Positions 25,785-34,821 are shown, numbered from the stretch's first letter. The stretch: DNA of 64,000 bases from a bacterium (GCA_004560375.1 SFVC01000004.1:24506-88505), one strand, 5' to 3'. Translations and numbers: made by a program. Notes: generated from the sequence alone by a model not told the origin.

Positions 25785-27682
25785 GGCGCTTGAAGCGGCA
25801 CATCCTGCCCCTGCGCCTGGGCTGCGCCCTGCTGGCGGCGGTTCTGCTGTGGGGGACGGTTCCCCCCGCCCGGGCCGCCGATCCGGACGTGGCCTGGCTC
25901 ACCGGGAAATTTGACTCCCCCGCCTATCCGGGGCGGGAGCTGTCCTACCAGTTCCCCTATCGGGACGACTACTTTGCCATACCCGCCACCGACTACCAGC
26001 ACCCCCTGGCCCAGTGCACCCTGGGGCTGGCGGTGTCCGCCTTCCGGGCTGCCGATCTGGAGCTGGATCGGAAGGACGAGTACATCCGGGACTATCTGGG
26101 CCAGGCGGGCTTCGGCGACATGGTGAGCCACCAGTTCGACCAGGAGCCCAGCGCCGACACCATCGCCACCCTCATGGCCTCCAAGCCCCTCCGGGACGAG
26201 GAGGGGGAGTTCCTGCTGGTGGCGGTGGCGGTGAGCGGCGGGGGCTATGAGGACGAGTGGCTGAGCAACTTCTCCTTTGGGGACGACGTGGTGCACCAGG
26301 GCTTTTTCAGCGCCGCCTTCACCGTGTTTGAGCGGGTGTTTGACTACGTGGACGAGCACGCCGGCGGAGGGCGGTTCAAGATCTGGATGGGGGGCTACAG
26401 CCGGGCGGCGGCGGTGAGCAACATGGCGGCGGCCCTGGCCCTGACGGCGGAGCAGGTGGACAGCGAGGATCTGTACGTCTACACCTTCGCCACCCCCAAC
26501 AACATCCGGCTGGAGAGCGGCGATTTTGATCTGGACGGGGACTACGGCAGCATTTATAATGTGGTTGGGATGTTCGACCCGGTGCCCTCCATCCCCTTCC
26601 AGGAGTGGGGCTACGGCAAGCTGGGCACCACCTTCCACCTCCCCGCCCAGGAGACCACCCCGGACTACGCGGCCCGGCGGGAGCCGGTGGCGGAGATCTA
26701 CCGGGCCATCACCGACACGCCCTACAGCAACAACCCGGAGGCCAACTGGTTCATCCAGAAGCTCTATCAGCTCATCTACGACATGGCCCGCACCGCCGGG
26801 AGCTATCAGGAGGCGCTGGAGGGCGTGATCCAGGAGGCGTGGGTGAACCGCTCCAGCGCCTTCCAGCTGCTGCGCTCCCTGTGCGGGGCGCTGAGCCGGA
26901 ACGGGGAGGCGGACGCCATGCTGCTGGGGGAGGCCCCCAAGGCGGACACCCTGCTGTCGGTGTTCCTCTACGATCTGGCCATGGAGGAGCTGGGCCTGCG
27001 GCCCAGCAGCTGGAACGACCTGAACCTGATGATGCAGCTGTTCTATGAGCACTGCCCGGAGGTTTACATCTCCTGGATGATGTCCCAGAGCGATCCCGCC
27101 CACCTGTTCGTGGCGGACACCGCCTACCGCCGGATCTTCCTGGACAGCCGGGTGGACTACGCCCTGCTGGACGAGGATCGCCAGCCGGTGGACGCCGTCT
27201 GCGCGGCCAGCCTGGGCCGGACGGTGATGATCACCGTCCCCTCCAGCCGCACGTACACCCTGGCCCTGTCCGCCGGCAAGGGCGGGGAGCGGGTGAAGGT
27301 GGTGGAGTACGCCGCGGGCTCCCTCCACTACGCCTACCAGCTCTACGAGCTGGACAGCGGTGGAACCTATGAGCTCACCCTGCCCATGGAATTTTGGGCG
27401 GACTGGGACGACGGGGGGCTGATCCGCGTGCCGGATCGGGAGCAGGTGGCCCCGTCCGTCCAGGCCCTGGAGCGATCCCAGGTGCACCCCAGCGCTGTCT
27501 TTGAGATCGAGGACAGCGGCTTCGTCGCCTCTTGCGCGCTGAACATCGCGCTGGGCGCTGTCATCGTGCTGCTGCTGGCCGTTGTGATCCTGCTGGTGGT
27601 GATCCTGCGGCTGGTGTGGAGGCGGACAAAGCAAAACGTCCCGGCACAAAAAAGTGAGAACGGAGGAAGTTCCCATGAGTGA
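25781..27682 (+). CDS. Exported, membrane-anchored lipase-like alpha/beta hydrolase
   Basis: From the GTG at 25781, which overlaps the preceding stop and has AGAGGGG upstream, the product has 633 residues. A signal peptide is obvious (LRLGCALLAAVLLWGTVPPARA, cleavage about residue 32). The catalytic nucleophile motif is IWMGGYSRAAAVSNM, matching the GxSxG elbow of class-3-lipase-like (DUF2974/Mbeg1-type) proteins, followed by YVYTFATPNNIRLE. A single C-terminal membrane helix (AVIVLLLAVVILLVVILRLV) with a basic cytoplasmic tail anchors it. Substrate is unknown. The 3' end overlaps the next gene by 8 nt. A TTG at 25790 is an alternative start. Confidence 0.85.
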   Translation: MRRLKRHILPLRLGCALLAAVLLWGTVPPARAADPDVAWLTGKFDSPAYPGRELSYQFPYRDDYFAIPATDYQHPLAQCTLGLAVSAFRAADLELDRKDEYIRDYLGQAGFGDMVSHQFDQEPSADTIATLMASKPLRDEEGEFLLVAVAVSGGGYEDEWLSNFSFGDDVVHQGFFSAAFTVFERVFDYVDEHAGGGRFKIWMGGYSRAAAVSNMAAALALTAEQVDSEDLYVYTFATPNNIRLESGDFDLDGDYGSIYNVVGMFDPVPSIPFQEWGYGKLGTTFHLPAQETTPDYAARREPVAEIYRAITDTPYSNNPEANWFIQKLYQLIYDMARTAGSYQEALEGVIQEAWVNRSSAFQLLRSLCGALSRNGEADAMLLGEAPKADTLLSVFLYDLAMEELGLRPSSWNDLNLMMQLFYEHCPEVYISWMMSQSDPAHLFVADTAYRRIFLDSRVDYALLDEDRQPVDAVCAASLGRTVMITVPSSRTYTLALSAGKGGERVKVVEYAAGSLHYAYQLYELDSGGTYELTLPMEFWADWDDGGLIRVPDREQVAPSVQALERSQVHPSAVFEIEDSGFVASCALNIALGAVIVLLLAVVILLVVILRLVWRRTKQNVPAQKSENGGSSHE

Positions 27683-28436
27683 CAAACAAGCGCAGGAGCA
27701 GAACCAGGAACAAACACAGAACCAGGAGCCGAGGCAGGAGCAGGCGGCCAAGGCCGCCCCCGCGCCGTCCCCCGCCCCGCAGGAGAAGGTCTTTGCCCAG
27801 GGCTGGTGCTTTGTGAAAATCTTCGTGTTTTTCGTCCTGGGCTGTATCATCGGCACCTATTACGAGGAGATCCTGTGGTTCATCCGCTTCCACGAGCGGG
27901 TGAACCGGCAGGGTATCTTCTACGGCCCCTTCAGCCCCATCTATGGCCTGGGTATCAGCATCTTCGTGATCTTCCTGGGCCGGAACGCGGAAAAGCGATC
28001 CTGGCTGAAAACCTGGGCCTGGTCGGCCCTCATCGGCGGGTGCACCGAGTACGCCACCAGCCTCATCGCCGAGAAGATCTTCGGCTCCACCATCTGGGAC
28101 TATTCCAATGTCCCCACCAACATCAACGGCCGCACCACCCTCCTGTTCATGATCTTCTGGGGGCTGGGGGGCATGGTGCTGATGAAGCTGGTGTATCCCT
28201 TCATCTCCAAGTGGATCGAGAAGATCCCCTACAAGATCGGCCAGCCGGTGTTCTGCATCGCGCTGGCTCTGATGATCGTGGATCTGGTGCTGTCCTACGG
28301 GGCCATGGGCCGCCGGGCCATGCGGGATCAGGGGATGCCCCCCCAGACCTTCATCGGCCAGTTCTTCGACCGGGTGTATCCGGACGAGTACATCGACGAA
28401 AAGATCCCGGCCATGGTGTTCAAGCAGGAGGAGTAG
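27675..28436 (+). CDS. PF06541 (putative ABC-transporter type IV / CmpB-like) membrane protein, second copy
   Basis: The 253-residue protein starts at the ATG at 27675 (CGGAGGAAG upstream), not at the GTG inside that site. After a Gln/Glu/Ala-rich cytoplasmic segment of about 40 residues come the family motifs: FVLGCIIGTYYEEILWFIRF, then FYGPFSPIYGLGISIFVIFL, IGGCTEYATSLIAEKIFG and IWDYSNVPTNINGRT. It is a diverged paralogue of the product at 24717 with an added N-terminal tail and a longer C-terminus. It overlaps the lipase-like gene and is the last gene before a terminator. Function unknown. Confidence 0.82.
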   Translation: MSDKQAQEQNQEQTQNQEPRQEQAAKAAPAPSPAPQEKVFAQGWCFVKIFVFFVLGCIIGTYYEEILWFIRFHERVNRQGIFYGPFSPIYGLGISIFVIFLGRNAEKRSWLKTWAWSALIGGCTEYATSLIAEKIFGSTIWDYSNVPTNINGRTTLLFMIFWGLGGMVLMKLVYPFISKWIEKIPYKIGQPVFCIALALMIVDLVLSYGAMGRRAMRDQGMPPQTFIGQFFDRVYPDEYIDEKIPAMVFKQEE

Positions 28437-28452
28437 AACCGCGGAAGCGGAA

Positions 28453-28487
28453 AAGGCCGGGCAGATTGCCCGGCCTTCTCTCATTTT
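28453..28487 (+). terminator. Terminator ending the envelope cluster
   Basis: AAGGCCGGGCA (28453-28463) pairs perfectly with TGCCCGGCCTT (28467-28477), followed by CTCTCATTTTT. Confidence 0.85.
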
Positions 28488-28510
28488 TCCCGAAACTTTT
28501 CGGGAAGCTC

Positions 28511-28539
28511 TTTACTTTTTCTCCGTCCTGTTATACAAT
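28511..28539 (+). promoter_or_regulatory. Promoter of the beta-CASP gene
   Basis: TTTACT (28511-28516) and TACAAT (28534-28539) are spaced by 17 nt, 51 nt before the ATG. Confidence 0.65.
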
Positions 28540-28589
28540 GCCATTATAGAACCTGCACAAGACAGGAAAGAGAATCGAGGTGCCTTTTG

Positions 28590-30185
28590 ATGAAATTGAC
28601 CTTTTTCGGCGCGGCCAAGGCGGTTACCGGCAGCTGTCACTGCGTGGAGGCCAACGGCCACAAGGTGCTGGTGGACTGCGGCCTTCAGCAGGGCCGGGAC
28701 GAGCGGGACAACGCCGAGCTGGATTTCGCCCCCTCCCTCATCGACGACATGGTGGTCACACACGCCCACATCGATCACTCGGGGCGCATCCCTCTGCTGG
28801 TGAAGGAGGGCTTCCGGGGCAATATCTACTGCACCCGGCTGACGGCCCAGCTGCTGGACATCATGCTCCGGGACTCCGCCCACATCCAGGAGAGCGACGC
28901 CGCCTGGGAGAATCAGAAGGGCCAGCGGGCGGGCAAGCCCCCCGTGGAGCCGCTGTACACCATCGTGGACGTGGAGCGGGCCCTGCGGCACGTGGTCACC
29001 ATGGAGTACGAGCAGGAGTTCCAGATCTCCGACGGCATCCGGGCCCGGTTCATCGACGCGGGCCACCTGCTGGGCTCCGCCTGCGCGGAGCTGTGGCTCA
29101 CCGAGGGGGAAGAGACCCGGAAGATCGTGTTTTCCGGCGACATCGGCAATCGGAAAACCCCCATCATCCGCGCCCCCCAGTACATCACGGACGCCGACTA
29201 TGTGGTGACGGAGAGCACCTACGGCGACCGGCTCCACAACGTGAAGGAAAAGCCCAACTACGCCGACGATCTGGCCCGGGTCATTGACGAGACCATGGCC
29301 GAGGGGGGCAACCTGATCATCCCCTCCTTCGCCGTGGGCCGCACCCAGGAGCTGCTGTACTTCATCCGCCAGATCAAGGAGGAGGGGCTGGTGAAGCACA
29401 ACCCCGATTTCCAGGTGTATGTGGACTCCCCCCTGGCGGGGGCGGCCACCGAGATCTTCTCCGGCGATCTCACCGGCTACCTGGACGAGGACGCCATCGA
29501 GCACCTGCGGGGCGGGGCGCTGTTCCGCTTCCCGGGGCTGAACATCACCGAGGGCACCGAGGAATCCCGGGGGCTGAACACCGACCCCACCCCCAAGGTG
29601 ATCATCTCCGCCTCCGGTATGTGCGACGCGGGCCGCATCCGGCACCACCTGAAGCACAACCTGTGGCGGCCGGAGTGCACCATCCTCTTTGTGGGCTATC
29701 AGGCGGACGGCTCCCTGGGCCGCCGGATCCTGGACGGGGCCCAGCGGGTGCGGCTGTTCGGGGAGGAGGTGGCCGTCCGGGCGCGGATCGTCCGCTTCCA
29801 CGGCCTGAGCTCCCACGCCGACCGGGACGGGCTGGTGCGCTGGATCAATGCCTTCAGCCCCAAGCCCAAGCAGGTGTTCGTGGTGCACGGCGAGGCCCGG
29901 GCCGCGGAGAACTACACCCAGACCCTGAAGGAGATGGGCTTTGCCGTCCACGCCCCCGACTACGAGGAGGTCTACGACCTGCTGGACAACCGCATGATCG
30001 CCCCGGGCATCGTGCTGGAGCCCAAGGTGCCGGCGGCCCCCATGGGCTCTCCGGCCTACCGCCGGCTGGAGGATATGGGCCAGAAGCTGCTGGAGGTCAT
30101 CGCCCACAACCGGGGCGGCTCCAACAAGGATCTGGGCAAGTTCGAGGATCAGATCCGGGCGCTTATTGCCAAGTGGGATCGCTGA
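28590..30185 (+). CDS. Beta-CASP metallo-beta-lactamase (RNA-processing-type exonuclease/endonuclease)
   Basis: The 531-residue cytosolic protein belongs to the metallo-beta-lactamase/beta-CASP group (YSH1/CPSF73-like), which cut RNA. The ATG at 28590 is preferred to the TTG before it (GAGGTG upstream). The metal site is VTHAHIDHSGRIPLL at about residues 52-66, with a downstream Asp in VFSGDIGN. Beta-CASP motifs are STYGDR, IPSFAVGRTQELLYF, ISASGMCDAGRIRHH, FVGYQADGSLGRRI and FHGLSSHADRDGL, then VVHGEARA. All catalytic residues seem present. It is a single-gene unit between its own promoter and terminator. RNA substrate unknown. Confidence 0.92.
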   Translation: MKLTFFGAAKAVTGSCHCVEANGHKVLVDCGLQQGRDERDNAELDFAPSLIDDMVVTHAHIDHSGRIPLLVKEGFRGNIYCTRLTAQLLDIMLRDSAHIQESDAAWENQKGQRAGKPPVEPLYTIVDVERALRHVVTMEYEQEFQISDGIRARFIDAGHLLGSACAELWLTEGEETRKIVFSGDIGNRKTPIIRAPQYITDADYVVTESTYGDRLHNVKEKPNYADDLARVIDETMAEGGNLIIPSFAVGRTQELLYFIRQIKEEGLVKHNPDFQVYVDSPLAGAATEIFSGDLTGYLDEDAIEHLRGGALFRFPGLNITEGTEESRGLNTDPTPKVIISASGMCDAGRIRHHLKHNLWRPECTILFVGYQADGSLGRRILDGAQRVRLFGEEVAVRARIVRFHGLSSHADRDGLVRWINAFSPKPKQVFVVHGEARAAENYTQTLKEMGFAVHAPDYEEVYDLLDNRMIAPGIVLEPKVPAAPMGSPAYRRLEDMGQKLLEVIAHNRGGSNKDLGKFEDQIRALIAKWDR

Positions 30186-30206
30186 CGTACGTTGGAATAG
30201 AAGAAA

Positions 30207-30239
30207 CGCCCCGGAGAGGTTTTCTCCGGGGCGCTTTTC
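30207..30239 (+). terminator. Terminator after the beta-CASP gene
   Basis: CGCCCCGGAGA (30207-30217) and TCTCCGGGGCG (30223-30233) form a perfect 11-bp stem, followed by CTTTTC. It lies between two converging transcripts. Confidence 0.85.
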
Positions 30240-30329
30240 AATACCCGGCCAAAGCCCAGCGCAGCGGGTTTGGCCGGGAGAGGAGGAGCAAGGAAGCGGG
30301 ATGAGGAATGCCCGTCAGGGCGTTCCGAA

Positions 30330-31709
30330 TCAGAGCGGACTTTGCTCCGACGAATGTCCCTGGGCGATGATCACGTCTACTACACGTTGTGCGAGGCTCT
30401 GGCACTGGCCCTTTTCCGGGGCCTCCACCATCACCCGCACCAGCGGCTCGGTGCCCGACTCCCGCACCAGGATCCGGCCCGTGTCCCCCAGCTCGTCGGC
30501 CACGGCCTGTACCGCCGTCTGGACGGCGGGATCGTCCTGGGCGGTCTTTTTGTCCTTCACCCGCACGTTGATCAACACCTGCGGGTAAATCGTCACCGGC
30601 TCCGCCAGACGGCTCAGCGTCTCCTTCTTGGCCATCATCACCTCCATCACCTTCAGGGCGGTGAGGATGCCGTCCCCCGTCCGGGCGTACTTGGAGAAGA
30701 TGATGTGCCCCGACTGCTCGCCGCCTAAACGGCGGCCGTTCTTCACCATGTCCTCGTAGACGTACTTATCCCCCACGGCGGTCTTGACGTAGCCGATGCC
30801 CGCCGCGTCCAGCGCCTTGTACAGCCCAAAGTTGGACATGACGGTGGTCACCACCGTGTTGGTGAGCAGCTTGCCCCGCTCCTTCATATACAGGCCATAC
30901 AGGTACATAATCTGGTCGCCGTCCACCAGGCTGCCGTTTTCGTCCACGGCAAGGCACCGATCCGCATCCCCGTCGAAGGCGAAGCCCGCGTCGCAGCCGT
31001 GCTCCTTCACGTACTTCCTCAGCCCGTCGATATGGGTGGAGCCCGCGTCCTGGTTGATGTTCAGCCCGTCCGGGCGGTCGTTGATCACGTACACGTCCGC
31101 GCCCAGGGAGCGGAACACGTTGGGGGCGATGCTCCAGGCGGAGCCGTTGGCGCAGTCCAGGGCGATCTTCTTCCCCCGGAAGGAGTACACCGCCAGCGAG
31201 ATCAGGTAGCCCATATAGCGGTTGCGGCCCGCGGCGTGATCCACGATGCTGCCGATCCCCTCGCCGGTGGCGAAGGGCAGCTTGGGCAGGGCCTGGCCGT
31301 CCACCTCCAGCCGGCCGTCCAGATAGTCCTCCACCAGCCGGATGGTGCCCTCGTCCATCTTCTCCCCCTCCCGGTTCATCAGCTTGATGCCGTTGTCGTA
31401 GTAGGGGTTGTGGGAGGCGGAGATCATCACGCCGCAGTCGAACCCGTCCGTCCGGGTGACGTAGGACACGGAGGGGGTGGTGGTGACGTGGAGCAGGTAC
31501 ACGTCCGCCCCGGAGGCGGCCATGCCCGCGCTGATGGCGTACTCCAGCATATAGCTGGAGCGGCGGGTGTCCTTGCCCACCACGATCCGAGCCCGGTGCT
31601 CCCTGCCGTAGTACCAGCCCAGGAAGCGGCCCACCTCATAGGCGTGATGGGCGGTGAGCTCCACGTTGGCCTTCCCCCGGAAGCCGTCGGTGCCGAAATA
31701 TTTTCCCAT
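30330..31709 (-). CDS. glmM: Phosphoglucosamine mutase GlmM
   Basis: GlmM converts glucosamine-6-phosphate to glucosamine-1-phosphate for peptidoglycan precursor synthesis. The 459-residue protein opens MGKYFGTDGFRGKANVELT, the GlmM signature. The phosphoserine loop is GVMISASHNPYYDNGIKLMN at about residues 93-112. The metal-binding FAFDGDADRCLAVDENG, the sugar loop GGEQSGHIIF and the C-terminal phosphate loop LVRESGTEPLVRVMVE are intact. It starts 2 nt after the preceding gene and closes the Rnf-led operon, linking energy metabolism to wall precursor supply only by co-transcription. Confidence 0.97.
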   Translation of the reverse strand: MGKYFGTDGFRGKANVELTAHHAYEVGRFLGWYYGREHRARIVVGKDTRRSSYMLEYAISAGMAASGADVYLLHVTTTPSVSYVTRTDGFDCGVMISASHNPYYDNGIKLMNREGEKMDEGTIRLVEDYLDGRLEVDGQALPKLPFATGEGIGSIVDHAAGRNRYMGYLISLAVYSFRGKKIALDCANGSAWSIAPNVFRSLGADVYVINDRPDGLNINQDAGSTHIDGLRKYVKEHGCDAGFAFDGDADRCLAVDENGSLVDGDQIMYLYGLYMKERGKLLTNTVVTTVMSNFGLYKALDAAGIGYVKTAVGDKYVYEDMVKNGRRLGGEQSGHIIFSKYARTGDGILTALKVMEVMMAKKETLSRLAEPVTIYPQVLINVRVKDKKTAQDDPAVQTAVQAVADELGDTGRILVRESGTEPLVRVMVEAPEKGQCQSLAQRVVDVIIAQGHSSEQSPL

Positions 31710-31711
31710 AG

Positions 31712-32380
31712 TCAGTCTCCCTTCCGCTTGGGGACGACGACGCCCCCGGTCTTATAGATGCTGTCCGCCGGGACGGCGCCCCGGACGCAGGACAGGGGAT
31801 AGACGTTGCTGTGGGGCCCGATGACCGTGCCCGGGTTGAGCACGCTATTGCAGCCAACCTCCACCCAGTCGCCCAGGATGGCCCCGAACTTCTTCCGGCC
31901 CGTCTCCATGGCCTCCCCCTCGTTTTTCACGGTGACGAGGGTTTTGTCCGACTTCACGTTGGAGGTGATGGAGCCCGCCCCCATGTGGCTCTTATAGCCC
32001 AGGATGGAGTCGCCCACGTAGTTGTAGTGGGGCACCTGGACGCTGTCGAACAGGATCACGTTTTTCAGCTCCACCGAGTTGCCGACGACACACCCCGCCC
32101 CCACCAGGGCGGAGCCCCGGATAAAGGCGCAGTGGCGCACCTCGGTGTCGGGGCCGATGATGCAGGGCGCGCCCAGGAAGGCGGTGGGGGCGATTTTGGC
32201 CGTCTCATGCACCCACACCTGGGGGGCGCGCTCCTGGTAGTCGTCCCCCAGGGCGGGGCCCAGAGTGAGGATCAGCTCCTTGATGCCGTCCAGGGCCTGC
32301 CAGGGGTATGCAAAGCGGGCCAGATAGTCCCCAGCCAGGGTGTGGCTCAGGTCAAACAGCCCGGTTGTGTTCAAATTCAT
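31712..32380 (-). CDS. Left-handed beta-helix (hexapeptide repeat) protein, GlmU-C-terminal-like
   Basis: The 222-residue protein is mostly hexapeptide repeats, for example TAKIAPTAFLGAPCIIGPDT, VRHCAFIRGSALVGAG, VVGNSVELKNVILFDSV and GAILGDWVEVGCNSVLNPGT. This fold is used by acyl- and nucleotidyl-transferases, and it resembles the acetyltransferase half of GlmU and UDP-GlcNAc pyrophosphorylase-related proteins. The nucleotidyltransferase half is absent. The position directly before glmM favours amino-sugar or UDP-sugar metabolism. The exact substrate is not established. Confidence 0.8.
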   Translation of the reverse strand: MNLNTTGLFDLSHTLAGDYLARFAYPWQALDGIKELILTLGPALGDDYQERAPQVWVHETAKIAPTAFLGAPCIIGPDTEVRHCAFIRGSALVGAGCVVGNSVELKNVILFDSVQVPHYNYVGDSILGYKSHMGAGSITSNVKSDKTLVTVKNEGEAMETGRKKFGAILGDWVEVGCNSVLNPGTVIGPHSNVYPLSCVRGAVPADSIYKTGGVVVPKRKGD

Positions 32381-32393
32381 GGAAAATACCTCC

Positions 32394-32882
32394 TCATTTT
32401 TGATCCGGCACCCGCTTCACCAGTATCCCGGACACGATCCCGATCAGCACCCCGGCGATGGTGCCCGAGATCCACAGCACCGGCAGATACCACGCCAGCC
32501 GGGAGGTCTCCAGCATGGCCATGGCCACTAAAATCTGCCCCGCGTTGTGGGCCACGCCCCCCGCCACGCTGACGCCCACGGAGGAGAACTTCCCCGTCCG
32601 CTTCAGCAGGCCCATGAGGGACAGGCTCAGCGCCGCCCCGGCCACACTGTAGGCCAGCGCCGCCCCGTTGCCGAACAGCAGGGCCACCAGCACCACCCGC
32701 ACCAGCGAGATCACGCAGGCGTCCCGCCAGCCCAGCCGGTACAGGGCGAACACGATGGCCAGGTTGGGCAGGCCCAGCTTCACCCCCGGCACCCACAGGG
32801 GGGGCACCAGCGACTCCAGATAGGACAGCACCAGGGCCAGGGCGGTCAACAGCCCGTACTGGGCCACTTTTGACGCTTTCAT
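32394..32882 (-). CDS. Gx transporter family / HepI-like membrane protein
   Basis: The 162-residue protein is predicted to have about five membrane helices. It fits the Gx transporter family (heptaprenyl diphosphate synthase component I-like, PF07456), which resembles ECF-type S components. Visible features are KVAQYGLLTALALVLSYLES, LPNLAIVFALYRLGWRDACV, GVSVAGGVAHNAGQILVAM and a last helix VLWISGTIAGVLIGIVSGI. In clostridia this gene commonly pairs with the NusG-II gene in Rnf-associated operons, as here (gap 9 nt). The transported substrate is unknown. Confidence 0.82.
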   Translation of the reverse strand: MKASKVAQYGLLTALALVLSYLESLVPPLWVPGVKLGLPNLAIVFALYRLGWRDACVISLVRVVLVALLFGNGAALAYSVAGAALSLSLMGLLKRTGKFSSVGVSVAGGVAHNAGQILVAMAMLETSRLAWYLPVLWISGTIAGVLIGIVSGILVKRVPDQK

Positions 32883-32891
32883 TCTACACCC

Positions 32892-33290
32892 CTAACCCGT
32901 GGAGCCGTCCACGCCGTTTTCCACGCCCCCCTCGATGGAGACGATGAGCCTATGGGGCAGGCAGACGATGGACTCCCCGTTGTAGCGCACCGCCCCCTGG
33001 CGCACGCACACCTGGTCGGGGCAGTCCGCCCGCTCCACCCGGGCCGTGCCGTTCTCAATGATCAGCAGGTTGCCGTGGCCCGGCTCGCCTAACTCCACCC
33101 GGGCGTCCTGGCTGAGGGGCAGCTCCAGCACTGTCTCGCCGTCGATCTGCACACGGGCCACGCCCCCCGCCCGCCGGGTGAGCCCCAGCCACAGGGCCAG
33201 CACGCCTGCCACCAGCAGCAGGGCGGCAATCAGTATAGCATCATTCCGATGGGTTTTCAACCACTCCACAAAATTCCTCCAAAACCGCAA
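32892..33290 (-). CDS. NusG domain II-containing membrane-anchored protein
   Basis: The 132-residue protein has one N-terminal membrane helix (DAILIAALLLVAGVLALWLG, about residues 17-36) and an extracellular domain like NusG domain II. Typical pieces are VARVQIDGETVLELPLSQDA, then RVERADCPDQVCVRQGAV and ESIVCLPHRLIVSIEGG, with the conserved CxxxxC and CLPH motifs. Despite the name it is not the elongation factor. The family travels with Rnf and Gx transporter genes in anaerobic Firmicutes. Its function is unknown; the conserved cysteines facing outside suggest redox or cofactor handling. Confidence 0.85.
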   Translation of the reverse strand: MRFWRNFVEWLKTHRNDAILIAALLLVAGVLALWLGLTRRAGGVARVQIDGETVLELPLSQDARVELGEPGHGNLLIIENGTARVERADCPDQVCVRQGAVRYNGESIVCLPHRLIVSIEGGVENGVDGSTG

Positions 33291-33331
33291 CGGAGGGAGG
33301 GCCTCGCGGCCTTCCCCCGTCCATGCTTCGG

Positions 33332-33359
33332 GGCACGGCGGGCTATGGCCCGCCGTGCC
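33332..33359 (-). terminator. Strong hairpin between rnfB and the NusG-II gene
   Basis: GGCACGGCGGGC and GCCCGCCGTGCC form a perfect 12-bp stem with a four-base loop. No U-run follows on the minus strand, so it is more likely an mRNA-stability or partial-attenuation element than a full terminator. Confidence 0.55.
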
Positions 33360-33374
33360 TCCGATTTCCTCTTA

Positions 33375-34196
33375 TCAGCCGTTGACGACCTCGGCCTTGG
33401 TGATGTTCAGCGCCACCAGGCACCCGGCCTTGCACACCTCGATGCACTTGCCGCAGCCGTCGCACTTGGCGTAGTCGATGCTCGCCAGGTTGTCGGTGAC
33501 GGTGATGGCCCCGGTGTGGCAGTTCTTCTCGCACAGATGGCAGCCGATACAGCCCGCGGTGCAGCTCTTGCGGGTGCCCGCGCCCTTCTGGCGGCTGTTG
33601 CAGTCCACCACCATGTGGGCATCGGCGGGACGCATGGCGATGACGTCGTTGGGGCAGGTCTTGGCGCACAGGCCGCAGCCGATGCACACGGAGGCGTCCA
33701 CCCGGGCCAGCCCGCCGTTGATGTGGATGGCGGACACGGGGCATACCTGGGCGCAGTCGCCCAGGCCGATGCAGCCGTAGACGCACTTGCCCGTGCCGCC
33801 GAACAGCAGCTTGGCGGCGGCGCAGCTCTCCAGGCCCTTGTAGTCCATCTTCACGGAGGTAGCCTCGCAGGTGCCGGAGCAGCGCACCTCAGCCACCTGC
33901 TTGGCCACGTCGCCGGCCTCCCGGCCCAGCACCTTGCCGATGCTCTCGGCGGCGCCGGCGCCGCCGGGGACGCACAGGCTGACGGACAGCTCGGGATCCT
34001 CCACCAGGGCGGCGGCGTACCCGTCGCACCCGGCGAAGCCGCAGGCGCCGCAGTTGGCGCCGGGCAGGCACTCGCGCACCATGGGGATGCGCTCGTCCAC
34101 CTCCACCGCCATGAACTTGGAGGCGATGGTCAGCATCACGGCGCACAGCAGGCCGATGACGGCCACCACGATCACTGCGATTACAATCGGATTCAT
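33375..34196 (-). CDS. rnfB: Rnf complex subunit RnfB
   Basis: RnfB takes electrons from ferredoxin on the cytoplasmic side of the Rnf ion-pumping complex. The 273-residue protein has an N-terminal membrane helix (VIAVIVVAVIGLLCAVML). The specific [4Fe-4S] site LPGANCGACGFAGCDGYAAA is at about residues 44-63, and LCVPGG supplies a further Cys. Multiple ferredoxin-type CxxCxxCxxxC clusters follow: CIGLGDCAQVCP, CIGCGLCAKTCP, CIGCHLCEKNC and CDGCGKCIEVC. It is the last rnf gene of the C-D-G-E-A-B order, 13 nt after rnfA. Confidence 0.96.
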   Translation of the reverse strand: MNPIVIAVIVVAVIGLLCAVMLTIASKFMAVEVDERIPMVRECLPGANCGACGFAGCDGYAAALVEDPELSVSLCVPGGAGAAESIGKVLGREAGDVAKQVAEVRCSGTCEATSVKMDYKGLESCAAAKLLFGGTGKCVYGCIGLGDCAQVCPVSAIHINGGLARVDASVCIGCGLCAKTCPNDVIAMRPADAHMVVDCNSRQKGAGTRKSCTAGCIGCHLCEKNCHTGAITVTDNLASIDYAKCDGCGKCIEVCKAGCLVALNITKAEVVNG

Positions 34197-34209
34197 ACGC
34201 TTCCCCTCC

Positions 34210-34821
34210 TTAACCCAACAGGTTTTCCACGAGGCCGGCGAAGCCCATGAAGGACACGGACACGATGGCCGCGGAGATCAGGGTGATGGGCATCCCCTTG
34301 AAGCACTCGGGGCACTTGCACTTGTCCACCCGGCTGCGAACGCCGGAGAACAGCACCATGGCCAGCAGGAAGCCCAGGCCGGAGCCCAGGGCGTTGAACA
34401 GCGCCTGGACGAAGGAGCCGCCAAAGGCGGTGACGCCCATGTAGTTGTCCACGTTGCTGATGCACACGCCCAGCACCGCGCAGTTGGTGGTGATCAGGGG
34501 CAGGTACACGCCCAGGGCGGCGTGGAGGGAGGGGATGTACTTCTTCAGCACGATCTCCACCAGCTGCACCAGGGCGGCGATCACCAGGATAAACACGATA
34601 GTCTGGAGGTAGCCCAGCCCGTTTTGATCCAGCACATAATGCTGGATGGGGTAGGTGACGGCGGTGGCCAGCACCATGACGAAGATGACGGCCACGCTCA
34701 TACCGGCGGCCTGATCCAGCTTCTTGGACACGCCCAGGAAGGGGCAGATGCCCAAAAACTGGGCCAGCACGTAGTTGTTTACCAGAACGGCCGCCATGAC
34801 AATGGCTAATAACTCTTTCAT
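34210..34821 (-). CDS. rnfA: Rnf complex subunit RnfA
   Basis: RnfA is a six-helix membrane subunit that pairs with RnfE. The 203-residue protein begins ELLAIVMAAVLVNNYVLAQF and contains LGICPFLGVS, where the conserved Cys near residue 25 helps hold the membrane [2Fe-2S] centre. The VYLPLITTNCAVLGVCISNV motif, typical of RnfA/NqrE, supplies the second. A small Cys-rich loop DKCKCPECFKG lies near residue 172. It overlaps rnfE by ATGA, so the two halves are translationally coupled. Confidence 0.96.
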   Translation of the reverse strand: MKELLAIVMAAVLVNNYVLAQFLGICPFLGVSKKLDQAAGMSVAVIFVMVLATAVTYPIQHYVLDQNGLGYLQTIVFILVIAALVQLVEIVLKKYIPSLHAALGVYLPLITTNCAVLGVCISNVDNYMGVTAFGGSFVQALFNALGSGLGFLLAMVLFSGVRSRVDKCKCPECFKGMPITLISAAIVSVSFMGFAGLVENLLG

